Origin: Bacteroidales bacterium
GTDB lineage: Bacteria > Bacteroidota > Bacteroidia > Bacteroidales > Muribaculaceae
DNA: 37,793 nucleotides
Assembly (NCBI GenBank): GCA_014800515.1
Contig: JAAVFY010000026.1
Location: 5,331-43,123 of the forward strand
Reading direction: 5' to 3'
Made by a program: the position numbers and the translations under genes. The notes under the pieces were generated by a model, which saw nothing but the letters and a program-made list of their open reading frames with translations, searched no databases and had not been told where the DNA came from. Each line of letters starts with the position of its first letter. Position 1 is the stretch's first letter. Below are positions 1 to 9,859 of this stretch, one piece after another.

Positions 1-1647
1 CAAATAGATTTGGGAAGGTATTCGCTTGATAATGTCGACGACCTGACACTCATCGTTGGCGACAACAACGATATATTCACCTCCGCCCGTGCCTCCGCCT
101 CGGCAGCCACAGTGGTGGTCAACACCGGGTCGGTGCCCGCCACGGCCGATTCGATATGGCACTTTTCCGGACAGTTGCGGGTAGGTTCCTTCGGGCTTGT
201 GAATCCTTATATAAAGGTGGGAAAGGCACTCAACCGGAGATTCTCATTTTCGGCGGTAGGGGAGTATACTTACGGAAAGAACGACTATCCCTATACTCTG
301 CGCAACGGCATTCAGGTCACACGAGAGAAGAGACAGAACAGCCGCATGAGTTCAGGCCACGGAGAACTGAACTTCAGTTGGATGCCTGCATCTTTTAGAA
401 TACTGAACGGAAAGGTGTATTATTACGACAACGACCGTCAGTTACCCGGGCCGGTGGTGCTATATAATCCCACGGCTGATGATACTCTTCATGACAGAAA
501 TTTTTTCGGTCAGCTCACATATACTGACGCATCTGTGGATAAATGGAAATTCCGCGTGACATCGAAGTTCAACTGGGATGCCACTTTCTATCATGAAGTA
601 GACGGCAAATACTCCGCCGGGTTTCAGAATGAGAGCTATATACAGAGGGAGATGTATGTGGCTGGAGCCGCCCTCTTCAATCCGATAAAGAGTCTTTCTG
701 TAAGTTATGCGATTGATTATTTCTACAACAATCTCACGAGCAATGACCCTACGACCGTCGGCCCATCCCGCAATTCGCTGTTGCAGGCACTCTCGGTCAA
801 TTTCAAATGTGAGAGAGTGCAGCTTACGGGAAGGCTGCTCTATTCCATATATCTTAATGACGTTAAGGCCGGGGAGAGCGCGGCCGACCGCAGAAAGATG
901 TCGCCCTCTCTGAGTGTTGCCGTGCAACCCTTCTCGGGACGGCTCTTCTTCCTGAGAGCTTCCTATAAGAATATATTCAGAATGCCGACATTCAATGAGA
1001 GCTACTACTACAGACTCGGAAGCATAGCCCTGAAACCGGAGACCACCGACCAGTGGAACCTCGGCGCGACATGGCAGCGAGGCAAGACCGGACCGCTGAC
1101 GATGCTGGCAGTCACCGGCGACGTATTCTATAACAGGGTGCATGACAAGATTGTAGGCATACCGATGAATATGTTTGTCTGGACAATGATGAATCTTGAG
1201 AAAGTGAGAGCTATAGGAGCTGATCTGACCCTTGATGCCACTTTCAGCCTTGCGCGGCGGCAGACCCTTGTTCTGACCGGTAGTTACAGTTGGCAGAGAG
1301 TGCAGCCACGCACGGCCAAGAGCGATCCGGATTATAACAAGCAGGTGGCATATACACCGGTGCATTCCGGAGCCGCCTCTCTGACATGGCAGAATCCCTG
1401 GGTGGATATAGTGGCGAAACTCACCGGATGTGGCGAACGTTACGGCACAAACTCCAATCTCCCCGTAAGTCGGGTAAAAGGATATGTGGAGACGGGAGTG
1501 TCATTGATGAGAGAACTGACGGTGAGAACCCATAAGGTGAATCTGAGATTAGATGTACTCAATATCTTCGACTGTCAATACGAGATAGTGGCTTCCTATC
1601 CGATGCCCGGAAGATCCTTCAGATTGACAGCCGGATTTTCACTCTGA
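1..1647 (+). CDS. btuB: TonB-dependent outer-membrane receptor, BtuB-type (5' truncated by window edge)
   Basis: Frame is open to base 1; the listed start at 10 is a TTG inside the gene. Beta-barrel-like repeats, 'SYKNIFRMPTFNESYYYRLGSIALKPETTDQWNLG' typical of TonB receptors, C-term 'RSFRLTAGFSL'. Followed by BtuG/BtuF/BtuC/BtuD-like genes. Confidence 0.85.
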   Translation, partial: QIDLGRYSLDNVDDLTLIVGDNNDIFTSARASASAATVVVNTGSVPATADSIWHFSGQLRVGSFGLVNPYIKVGKALNRRFSFSAVGEYTYGKNDYPYTLRNGIQVTREKRQNSRMSSGHGELNFSWMPASFRILNGKVYYYDNDRQLPGPVVLYNPTADDTLHDRNFFGQLTYTDASVDKWKFRVTSKFNWDATFYHEVDGKYSAGFQNESYIQREMYVAGAALFNPIKSLSVSYAIDYFYNNLTSNDPTTVGPSRNSLLQALSVNFKCERVQLTGRLLYSIYLNDVKAGESAADRRKMSPSLSVAVQPFSGRLFFLRASYKNIFRMPTFNESYYYRLGSIALKPETTDQWNLGATWQRGKTGPLTMLAVTGDVFYNRVHDKIVGIPMNMFVWTMMNLEKVRAIGADLTLDATFSLARRQTLVLTGSYSWQRVQPRTAKSDPDYNKQVAYTPVHSGAASLTWQNPWVDIVAKLTGCGERYGTNSNLPVSRVKGYVETGVSLMRELTVRTHKVNLRLDVLNIFDCQYEIVASYPMPGRSFRLTAGFSL

Positions 1648-1700
1648 CAAATAGAGACATGATTTATTCAAGAAATATAAAAAACAGACAAAAAGACAAG

Positions 1701-2825
1701 ATGAAAAAGATTGCTTATCTTCTGTCGGCCATGCTTATGGCCGGATGTATGGCGTCATGCAGTGATGATAACGAGGGTCCGGAAATCACGACAGTAGAGA
1801 CCCTCAGCGGTTTCTACACCATCAATAGCGGCAATATGTCGGGAAAGATTCCCTCCTCCATCACTTCATACGACTATTCCACCTCCACAGCTACTCCCGC
1901 ACTTCAGGATGCTTTCATGAATGCCAACGGTGTGGCTCTCGGCGAGGGAGCGCAACCCGCCATAGTGTATGGTTCCAAGATGTATATCCCGGTGAATAGC
2001 TCCAATCTGATCTGGGTCGTGGATCCCGTCACACTCAAGATCAAGGACTCCATCAAACCAACAGGTGATGCCACAGGCCCGCGTGCGCTTGCAAGTGCCA
2101 ACGGTAAGGTATATGCCTCCATGTTCTCCGGCTATGTATGTCAGATTGACACAGCCACTCTGGAGATAGAGAAAACACTGAAGACAGATCCCAACACCGA
2201 GCAGATGGCTGTGGCCGGCGGCAAACTCTATGTGGCCAATTCCGACGGATACAACTCAAAGAACGGATATGCCGACTGTTCGATATCAATCATTGACCTG
2301 GCTTCCTTCTCGCAGACAAAGATAAAGGACATCTCCAAAGTGATGAATCCTACCGACATCGTGTCCAACGGCACAGATGTATTCGTGATCTGCAAGGGTA
2401 ATTATGCCGATGTGCCCAGTATGGTGAAGAAGATTGTGGGTAGTGACGTTAAGGATGTCGCCCCCGGCAACTATATGGCCATAAACGGCAACAAGCTTTA
2501 TGTCATCAATGCCGTCTACGGCGAACCCCGTGAGAAAATGGGTTTCAATGTTTATGATGTGAATACACTCGAGAAGACCGGCGTGATAGCCAAACAGACG
2601 TCCGGCACCGACTCCTGGGTGGATAGTCCCAGCTGTGTGGCAGCCGACCCCGTGAGTGGCGACATCGTGATTCTGTCATATACGCTCAGCGAGGCCGGCT
2701 ACAGCCAGTATCGCGAACCCTGCTATGCCAACATCTACGATAAGGACGGTAATTTCAAGAACCGTATCGAGTGTGGAGTGGGGGCATTAGGAGTGACATT
2801 CATTCACAAAACCACTGTTAAATGA
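1701..2825 (+). CDS. BtuG-like surface lipoprotein (DUF5074/YncE-like beta-propeller)
   Basis: MKKIAYLLSAMLMAGCMASCSDDNEGPE: signal peptide and lipobox Cys followed by acidic residues (Bacteroidetes surface export-like). Repeated propeller-like blades (IWVVDPVTLKIKDSI, VCQIDTATLEIEKTL, ISIIDLASFSQTKI). Next to btuB and btuFCD. Start chosen at ATG 1701 rather than 1659. Confidence 0.8.
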   Translation: MKKIAYLLSAMLMAGCMASCSDDNEGPEITTVETLSGFYTINSGNMSGKIPSSITSYDYSTSTATPALQDAFMNANGVALGEGAQPAIVYGSKMYIPVNSSNLIWVVDPVTLKIKDSIKPTGDATGPRALASANGKVYASMFSGYVCQIDTATLEIEKTLKTDPNTEQMAVAGGKLYVANSDGYNSKNGYADCSISIIDLASFSQTKIKDISKVMNPTDIVSNGTDVFVICKGNYADVPSMVKKIVGSDVKDVAPGNYMAINGNKLYVINAVYGEPREKMGFNVYDVNTLEKTGVIAKQTSGTDSWVDSPSCVAADPVSGDIVILSYTLSEAGYSQYREPCYANIYDKDGNFKNRIECGVGALGVTFIHKTTVK

Positions 2826-3985
2826 GACTGTTCCCAAGTCGGAACTATATGAATAGGATTGCGATCTATATCGCAGTCACGGCAATGACTTGTGTGGCTT
2901 TCCTCGCTTCATGCGGGGGGAGCCATTCCGGTCAGACAGCGACCGGGGGTAAGCCGATAGAGATGCGTTATTCCGAGCATCTCACAATCAATGAGCATGA
3001 GGGGTATACGGAGGTGACGGTGCGTAATCCCTGGGACACTGTAAGAACCCTGCAGCGGTATATTCTCGTGCCGCGTGACAGTGTGGTGCCCCAAAATCTG
3101 CCGGAGGGCACGATGATACGCATTCCGGTGGATAAGGCATTGGTCTATTCCACTGTGCATAATGGCCTTATCGCCGAATTGGGAGCGATCGACGCCATAG
3201 GGGGTGTATGCAATTCCGAATATATCAATGATTCTGAAATAAGGAAAAGAATAGAGTCCGGCAGGATAATCGACTGCGGGATAAGCACTGCGCCCGATTT
3301 AGAGAATATAATAAAACTGCGTCCACAGGCGATATTGCTTTCTCCCTTCGAGAACAACGATAAATATGCCAAGGTCGGTGAGCTGGGCATACCGATAATA
3401 GAATGTGCCGACTATATGGAGACATCCCCGTTAGGCCGGGCGGAGTGGATACGATTCTACGGGCTTCTTTTCGGGGTAAGAGAAAGGTCAGAGAGTCTTT
3501 TTGCATCCACAGAGAAGGAATATCTGAGACTGAAGGAGCTTGCAGCCGGAGCAAAGACAAAACCGAAAGTAATCATTGACCAGAGATACGGACAGGTGTG
3601 GAACGTGCCGGCCGGGAAGTCTACCATGGGACGTCTGATCGAGGATGCGGGCGGTGTCAACCCCTTCTCCGGATTTTCGCAGAGCGGGAGTGTGGCTCTT
3701 GCTCCTGAGAAAGTGCTCGGGGAGGCTCATGATGCCGATATATGGTTTGTGAGATATAATCAGGAGACGGATAAAAGTATGTCGGAACTCGCGTCGGATT
3801 CGCCGGTCAATTCCCGCTTCAAGGCCTATAGGGATGGAAACGTCTACGGATGCAACACCCGGTATGTGAATTTTTATGAGGAGACTCCCTTTCATCCGGA
3901 TCGACTGTTGCATGATATGATTACGGCCATGCATCCGGAATTGGAGGAAAACGGACAGCTCCTTTATTACCATCGGCTGAAATGA
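2822..3985 (+). CDS. btuF: Corrinoid ABC transporter substrate-binding lipoprotein, BtuF-like
   Basis: Lipobox FLASCGGS; periplasmic binding fold motifs (DAIGGVCNSEYINDSEIRKRIESGRIIDCG; NLE-IIKLRPQAILLSP; AGKSTMGRLIEDAGGVNPF). ATGA overlap with upstream gene; followed by permease and ATPase. Confidence 0.85.
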   Translation: MRLFPSRNYMNRIAIYIAVTAMTCVAFLASCGGSHSGQTATGGKPIEMRYSEHLTINEHEGYTEVTVRNPWDTVRTLQRYILVPRDSVVPQNLPEGTMIRIPVDKALVYSTVHNGLIAELGAIDAIGGVCNSEYINDSEIRKRIESGRIIDCGISTAPDLENIIKLRPQAILLSPFENNDKYAKVGELGIPIIECADYMETSPLGRAEWIRFYGLLFGVRERSESLFASTEKEYLRLKELAAGAKTKPKVIIDQRYGQVWNVPAGKSTMGRLIEDAGGVNPFSGFSQSGSVALAPEKVLGEAHDADIWFVRYNQETDKSMSELASDSPVNSRFKAYRDGNVYGCNTRYVNFYEETPFHPDRLLHDMITAMHPELEENGQLLYYHRLK

Positions 3986-5001
3986 CTACAATAAGATTCG
4001 CCGTCACGCTGCTCCTGACAGGAGTGTTGTTTGTACTTAACATCTACATAGGGTCGGTTGACATTCCTATTGAAACGGTCAACGACATCCTCTTCAGAGG
4101 AGGGGATGCCGAAGGCCCCTTACGGTTTATAGTGATAGGAAGCCGTCTGCCCCAGGCCATTACGGCCCTGCTGGCCGGGGCCGGACTGACAGTGGCCGGA
4201 CTGATGCTGCAGACGGCTTTCAGAAATCCGCTTGCCGGGCCGTCGATACTTGGCATTACATCCGGAGCAAGTCTGGGTGTGGCGTTCGTCATACTTTTCC
4301 TCGGAGGGTCCATATCTCTGGCCGGATACACATGGGGAGGATATCTGGCTGTGCTGCTCGGAGCCTTCCTGGGCAGTCTCGCAATCATGGCTCTCCTTCT
4401 CCTGTTCTCCGTGTGGCTTAAGAATGATCTTATGTTGCTTATTACCGGTGTCATGGTGGGTTATCTCACCTCCTCCGTGATCACAATTCTCAATTATCTC
4501 TCCACAGCCGAAGGGGTGCATGGCTATGTGGCCTGGGGGATGGGAAACTTCAACGGTGTCTCACTCGGGCAGTTGCCTGTTTTCGCGGCCACAGTGTGTG
4601 CCGGGCTGCTTATGGCGATACTGCTTGCCAAACCGCTGAACGTGATTCTCCTCGGCGAGAACTATGCCCATAACCTCGGAGTCAATATGATGTGGGTGCG
4701 AAATATTTTGCTTTTGGCCACGGGGCTGCTGACTGCGGTCGTGACGGCTTTCTGCGGACCTGTCTCTTTCATCGGGCTTGCAGTGCCGCACATCGTGAGA
4801 ATGATATTCAGAGTGGCTGACCATCGCTTAATCATACCGGCATGTATAGTGACCGGAGGGGGAATAGGGCTGCTCTGCAATCTTCTTTGCATACTGCCGC
4901 GGAACATCATGTTGCCCCTCAACGGAGTGACCCCGCTGATAGGCGTCCCCGTCATTCTTTACGTAATATTCAAGGAACGTCTGACAAGGAAATCGAGATG
5001 A
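3982..5001 (+). CDS. btuC: FecCD/BtuC-type ABC transporter permease
   Basis: GSRLPQAITALLAGAGLTVAGLMLQTAFRNPLAGPSILGITSGASLG and FCGPVSFIGLAVPHIVRMIF are hallmark FecCD motifs. Overlaps btuF stop by 4 nt. Confidence 0.92.
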   Translation: MTTIRFAVTLLLTGVLFVLNIYIGSVDIPIETVNDILFRGGDAEGPLRFIVIGSRLPQAITALLAGAGLTVAGLMLQTAFRNPLAGPSILGITSGASLGVAFVILFLGGSISLAGYTWGGYLAVLLGAFLGSLAIMALLLLFSVWLKNDLMLLITGVMVGYLTSSVITILNYLSTAEGVHGYVAWGMGNFNGVSLGQLPVFAATVCAGLLMAILLAKPLNVILLGENYAHNLGVNMMWVRNILLLATGLLTAVVTAFCGPVSFIGLAVPHIVRMIFRVADHRLIIPACIVTGGGIGLLCNLLCILPRNIMLPLNGVTPLIGVPVILYVIFKERLTRKSR

Positions 5002-5789
5002 ATCGGAAAGCAAGTATAAAGACCGAGAATCTCACGACCGGATATGAGGCCGGGCGTGAGCGTGTGGAGGTGACACGCGGTCTGGACGCGACCCTCTACA
5101 GCGGACAGTTTGTCTGTCTGCTTGGTCCGAATGGAGCCGGAAAATCCACATTGTTGCGCACATTGGCGGGCTTTCAGAAACCATTGGGTGGAGATGTGAA
5201 GATAGCCGGGCGGTCATTGCGCTCCTACAATCCGAAAGAGCTTGCCAAGGCTATGAGTGTGGTATTGACGGAGAAGCCTATGCTTGAGAATATGGATGTC
5301 GAGACTCTCGTGTCACTCGGAAGGACTCCCTATACCGGTTTCTGGGGACGTATGGACGCATCGGATCATGAAGCTGTGGAGGAGGCTATCAGCCTCACGG
5401 GGATAGAGACACTCCGCCACAGGCAGGTGCAGACACTCAGTGACGGAGAGCGGCAGAAGACGATGATTGCTAAGGCACTCGCACAGGCCACTCCTGTGAT
5501 TTTTCTGGATGAGCCCACCGCTTTTCTCGACTATCCGAGCAAGGTGGAGATAATGCTTCTCCTATATTCGCTTGCACACAAGCAAGACAAGACCATATTC
5601 ATGTCGACCCACGACCTTGACCTCGCGTTGCAACTCTCCGACGTGATATGGTTGATAGATAAGAAATATGGAATCAGAACCGGAACTCACCGTGAACTGA
5701 CAGAGTCGGGCGATCTCGAAAGATACTTCGTCAGGGAGGGCATAATATTCGATCATACGGATGGGTTATTTAAAGTGGATAAAAGGTAA
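4998..5789 (+). CDS. btuD: ABC transporter ATP-binding protein, BtuD/FecE type
   Basis: Walker A GPNGAGKS, signature LSDGERQK, Walker B VIFLDEPTAFLD, STHD. ATG 4998 overlaps the btuC stop (ATGA) and is preferred to the 4842 start in the ORF track. Confidence 0.9.
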   Translation: MNRKASIKTENLTTGYEAGRERVEVTRGLDATLYSGQFVCLLGPNGAGKSTLLRTLAGFQKPLGGDVKIAGRSLRSYNPKELAKAMSVVLTEKPMLENMDVETLVSLGRTPYTGFWGRMDASDHEAVEEAISLTGIETLRHRQVQTLSDGERQKTMIAKALAQATPVIFLDEPTAFLDYPSKVEIMLLLYSLAHKQDKTIFMSTHDLDLALQLSDVIWLIDKKYGIRTGTHRELTESGDLERYFVREGIIFDHTDGLFKVDKR

Positions 5790-5886
5790 GTAGCCGGTCA
5801 AATTAAACGCATAATATGCGAGATATGCGCTGCCTATCTTGACTTTTATCATATCGTTTTCATTTGAACAGCTATTTATAATTGAA

Positions 5887-7377
5887 GTGAAAAGATTGCG
5901 ACCGATAATGTTGGGGGGCACCGGCAGTGATGTCGGTAAGAGTCTGCTCGTGGCCGGGTTATGCCGTATCTTTCTTCAGGACGGATATTCCCCGGCTCCC
6001 TTCAAGGCCCAGAATATGGCTTTGAATTCCTACGTCACACCCGACGGACTCGAAATAGGAAGGGCACAGGCTGTGCAAGCGGCAGCGGCGGGACTGGAAT
6101 GTATGGTGGAGATGAATCCGGTGCTATTGAAGCCGTCGGGACAGAAGAGGGCACAGGTCATAGTCAACGGCCGTCCTGCCGGTGACCGGGAGGCGAGTGA
6201 ATACTTTAATATCCGCAGTCAGCTTCCTCTGAAAGAGACTGCGATAAAAGCCTTCAGGACACTTTCCGCCGGATTTAACCCCATTGTCATGGAAGGCGCT
6301 GGCAGTGTGGCTGAGATTAATCTTCTTGACAGGGACTTTGTGAATATGCCGATGGCCGAAGCCGCCGATGCGGCTGTGATACTTGTCGGTGATATCAACC
6401 GTGGAGGAGTTTTTGCTCAGATATATGGCTCGATAATGCTTCTTCCGGAACACTATCGCAAGAGAATAAAAGGAGTTATCATCAATAAATTCAGAGGGGA
6501 TATTGATTTATTCCGTGAGGGGCGCAGTATGCTTGAGAACCTTTGCGGTGTTCCTGTGCTTGGAGTCGTTCCTTTTTTTCATGACATAGACATAGAGGAG
6601 GAAGATTCTCTGTCGAAGGAGAAATATTCAAGAAGCGCCGTGAAGGGAGAGGTGGTCAATGTAGCCGTGGTGGATGTGCCGCAGATGTCTAATTTCACGG
6701 ATTTCGATTTTCTCTCACGTGACAGCCGGGTTCATCTCTACTTCAGCCATGAACCGGAGGAACTTGAGAAAGCCGACGTGATATTGCTTCCCGGCTCTAA
6801 AAATACAATCTCCGATTTAAGAACGATTTGCGAACGCGGATGCGACAAAGTGATACTTGACGCTCCCGGACGAGGGGTGACTGTGGCCGGGATATGCGGG
6901 GGGTATCAGATGTTGGGTCAAAGTATTTCAGATCCTTACGGAGTGGAGGGGGATATAAGCGAGGTGGAAGGACTCGGGCTGCTCCCGGTCAGAACAACAC
7001 TTAACCGGGATAAGACCCTCACGAGAAGCAGCGTCCGCCTTCCGGGAGAGGATAAGCCGCTTGATGGATACGAGATACATGTAGGAGCCACTGTCCTGGG
7101 CGAGGGATGTTCAAGTATGTTTCTGCGAGAGGATGGAAGTGGTGAGGGTTGCCGGGTTTCTGAAAGGGTGTGGGGTACGTATATGCATGGTATTCTTGAT
7201 AATCCGCGTGTGGTGGATATGCTGTTGCAACCATATCTGGAGGCCCGCTCCCTACCCCTGGAGTGCGATCGCGAGTCACTTTCGCATTACAGAGAAAGAC
7301 AGTACGATATGCTTGCCGATAAGCTGAGAGAGTGTATTGATATGCAATGGCTTTATAAAATCATGAATTATGATTGA
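5887..7377 (+). CDS. cobQ: Cobyric acid synthase (CobQ/CbiP)
   Basis: N-term GTGSDVGKS; GGVFAQIYGS; VILLPGSKNTISDL; GATase motif AGICGGYQMLG; YEIHVG; GTYMHGILDN. GTG at 5887 (VKRLRPIMLGGTGSDVGKS) preferred to TTG 5839. Confidence 0.92.
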   Translation: MKRLRPIMLGGTGSDVGKSLLVAGLCRIFLQDGYSPAPFKAQNMALNSYVTPDGLEIGRAQAVQAAAAGLECMVEMNPVLLKPSGQKRAQVIVNGRPAGDREASEYFNIRSQLPLKETAIKAFRTLSAGFNPIVMEGAGSVAEINLLDRDFVNMPMAEAADAAVILVGDINRGGVFAQIYGSIMLLPEHYRKRIKGVIINKFRGDIDLFREGRSMLENLCGVPVLGVVPFFHDIDIEEEDSLSKEKYSRSAVKGEVVNVAVVDVPQMSNFTDFDFLSRDSRVHLYFSHEPEELEKADVILLPGSKNTISDLRTICERGCDKVILDAPGRGVTVAGICGGYQMLGQSISDPYGVEGDISEVEGLGLLPVRTTLNRDKTLTRSSVRLPGEDKPLDGYEIHVGATVLGEGCSSMFLREDGSGEGCRVSERVWGTYMHGILDNPRVVDMLLQPYLEARSLPLECDRESLSHYRERQYDMLADKLRECIDMQWLYKIMNYD

Positions 7378-8383
7378 GGGACACGGCGATGACCTGTACC
7401 GCTACAAAGGAAAAGTGGCGCATAATTTCAGCACTAATATCATATCCGACAGAAATCATGACGGCCTGCTGTATGAGTTGAGACGCGAATTGCCATGTAT
7501 CGGGAGCTATCCCGAACCGTGGCCCCTCTCGCTCGAGAACAAACTTGGCGGTATCTTGGGCTGCTCGCGCGAGAATATAGTCGTGACGAGCGGTGCCACT
7601 GATGCCGTTTACCGTATAGCCCTCATTCATCATGGGGGACGGTCGGCGGTGTGCCGTCCGACATTCAGAGAATATCAGGATGCCTGCGCGCTTCATGATC
7701 ACTCGGTCTCATTTTTCGACGCCATTGAAGGAGTCCCGGAAGAGTCCGATCTCGTATGGCTCTGCAATCCCAATAATCCTACCGGGAAGACGTGGGATAA
7801 ACGGGAATTGCTCTGCCTGGCAGAGAGAATGCCCTCGGCATGGATAGTCGTGGACCAGGCATATTCCGATTATTCGGTTGTCCCCGTATTGACAGTGGAA
7901 GAGGCGTTGAGTCATCGGAATATTATTTTGCTGAGCTCTTTGACGAAGAGGTATTCGGTGCCCGGTCTGAGAGTGGGATATCTCACAGCCTCCGAAGAAA
8001 TATGCGAGGCGATACGTTCCCACGGGTTGCCGTGGGCGGTGAGTTCGCCGGCCATATCCGGAGCTTCCTATCTGCTTGATCATTCCGGGGACTATCCGAT
8101 AAGAAAGGAATGGCTTCACGCGGAGATTATGCGTATTGCGGAAGGATTTAGGGAGATGGGGATAAGCACGTCAGAGACCGATTGCAATTTCATCTTATGC
8201 CGGTTGCCCGAAGGGCGTAAGGCCTCGGATCTTAAGGAATATCTTGTGGCGGAGAAGAATATCCTGATTCGGGATGCCTCCAATTTCGAGGGGCTGGGCA
8301 GCGGCTATTTTCGTGTGGCGGCGCAGGATGAAGCTGCCAATGACTTACTTCTAAAAGGAATAAGGGAATGGATACTTGGATGA
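7370..8383 (+). CDS. cobD: L-threonine-O-3-phosphate decarboxylase-like, PLP aminotransferase fold (CobD)
   Basis: GHGDDLYRYKGKVAHNFSTNI; CNPNNPTGKTW; SSLTKRYSVPGLRVGYL (PLP Lys motif). Located between cobQ and cbiB, overlapping cobQ by 8 nt. Confidence 0.85.
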   Translation: MIEGHGDDLYRYKGKVAHNFSTNIISDRNHDGLLYELRRELPCIGSYPEPWPLSLENKLGGILGCSRENIVVTSGATDAVYRIALIHHGGRSAVCRPTFREYQDACALHDHSVSFFDAIEGVPEESDLVWLCNPNNPTGKTWDKRELLCLAERMPSAWIVVDQAYSDYSVVPVLTVEEALSHRNIILLSSLTKRYSVPGLRVGYLTASEEICEAIRSHGLPWAVSSPAISGASYLLDHSGDYPIRKEWLHAEIMRIAEGFREMGISTSETDCNFILCRLPEGRKASDLKEYLVAEKNILIRDASNFEGLGSGYFRVAAQDEAANDLLLKGIREWILG

Positions 8384-9333
8384 ATATTCTATGGGGCGGA
8401 TGGCTATATTCGGTAGTACCCCTGATTGGAGGCTGGGTGCTCGACCGGATTTTTGCAGATCCCGCATGGTTGCCACATCCCGTGGTGGGATTCGGAAAGA
8501 TTATTTCATCCCTTGAGCATAAGCTGAACAGGGGTAATCACCGGATGTTTAAGGGCGAAATCACGTCATGCGGACTGATTCTGACGGTCTTTATACTGAC
8601 CTGGGGAGTGATGTATTTTGTAAGTCCGAAGCCTGTGGTCCGTATATGTCTGGGAACAATCGGGGTGTTTTATTGTCTTGCGGGCACGACTCTTGTCCGC
8701 GAGGTGAGAGGTGTGTTTAAGGCGTGTGACGAAAGTCTTGAGGCCGGGCGGCGGCAGGTAGGACGAATTGTAGGCCGCGACACCGGCGAGTTGACAATGA
8801 ATGAAGTCCGGACAGCGGCGCTCGAGACATTGGCCGAGAATCTTAGTGACGGCGTCGTGGCTCCGCTGTTTTGGTATATGGTGGCCGGCCTGCCCGGCAT
8901 GATGGCCTATAAGATGATAAATACGCTTGACTCAATGATCGGCTATCGCAACGAACGCTATCGGGAGTTCGGGTGTGTGGCCGCGCGGATAGACGATGCC
9001 GCCAATTTTATTCCGGCGCGCCTGACGGCGGCTCTTATGATATTATTGTCAGGCAAGTGGTCTTTAGGCAGCTTCGTCAGACGTTATGGCCGTTGCCATG
9101 CCAGTCCGAATTCCGGCTATCCGGAAGCGGCCTTGGCCGGGATTCTCGACTGTCGCTTCGGAGGTACGCACGATTATTTCGGACAAGCAGTTGTCAAGCC
9201 TTATATAGGGAGCAACCTCCGGGAAATAGATGCTTCGGATTTGATGCCTTCCGTGATTATCTGTGTATGCGTCGAGATATGGGCGGTTGTCCTGACTGCT
9301 GTTGTCTCGGTTATGACGGGTAGTTTATTCTGA
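8368..9333 (+). CDS. cbiB: Adenosylcobinamide-phosphate synthase (CbiB/CobD)
   Basis: LDRIFADPAWLPHPVVGFGKII; ETLAENLSDGVVAPLFWYMVAGLPGMMAYKMINTLDSMIGY; PNSGYPEAALAG. Confidence 0.92.
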   Translation: MDTWMNILWGGWLYSVVPLIGGWVLDRIFADPAWLPHPVVGFGKIISSLEHKLNRGNHRMFKGEITSCGLILTVFILTWGVMYFVSPKPVVRICLGTIGVFYCLAGTTLVREVRGVFKACDESLEAGRRQVGRIVGRDTGELTMNEVRTAALETLAENLSDGVVAPLFWYMVAGLPGMMAYKMINTLDSMIGYRNERYREFGCVAARIDDAANFIPARLTAALMILLSGKWSLGSFVRRYGRCHASPNSGYPEAALAGILDCRFGGTHDYFGQAVVKPYIGSNLREIDASDLMPSVIICVCVEIWAVVLTAVVSVMTGSLF

Positions 9334-9859
9334 TGATATCACCGTATGGGGGAAGACTGTCGAAGAGGTGATCGAGTGCTATTCTCTCTACGAGCAATAA
9401 AGCGCAAAGAATGACACCTCCATGAGTGAAGAGGAGTATATTTTCTTTTCCTTCGGAGGCGCAACGGTTGAGAAAAGCTTTGACCCTCTCATATTGATCA
9501 GCCATTGATTCGCCTCCTCCCGCCGGGAAAGAAAACCAGTCGTCAAACCATAACTGTAACTCCGGATCTGATATTTCCTCAAACCGCTGCATTTCCCACC
9601 GGCCGAAATTCAGTTCCTTAAGAGAGTCCTCGATTTCCGCCTGAGGATAACCACACCACTTTGCAAGACGTCTGCACCGGGAGAGTGGACTGGTGTAGAC
9701 CGCGTCGAAAGATTCGTCGGAGAATGGGGATGATTCCAATCGTTGAGCCACAGTGCGGGCCTCCTCTTCAAAGGTGTCGTTGAGCGGCACGTCCGTGTGT
9801 CCGTAGCATGTGCCGGGAGCGACGTTGACAGATGTGTGTCGAATGAGAGTAACTTTCAT
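9311..9859 (-). CDS. cobC: Histidine phosphatase, alpha-ribazole phosphatase-like (CobC)
   Basis: MKVTLIRHTSV (RHT motif), VYTSPLSRCRRLA, ELNFGRWE, FTHGGV; followed by cobS. Confidence 0.8.
   Translation of the reverse strand: MKVTLIRHTSVNVAPGTCYGHTDVPLNDTFEEEARTVAQRLESSPFSDESFDAVYTSPLSRCRRLAKWCGYPQAEIEDSLKELNFGRWEMQRFEEISDPELQLWFDDWFSFPAGGGESMADQYERVKAFLNRCASEGKENILLFTHGGVILCALLLVERIALDHLFDSLPPYGDIIRINYPS

Noticed and set aside
460-1365. 301-aa ORF on - strand inside btuB
   Set aside because: Fully antisense to a clear TonB receptor frame; composition shows no domain motif.
5839-5886. TTG start for cobQ
   Set aside because: GTG at 5887 gives a better CobQ N-terminus (KRLRPIMLGGTGSDVGKS).
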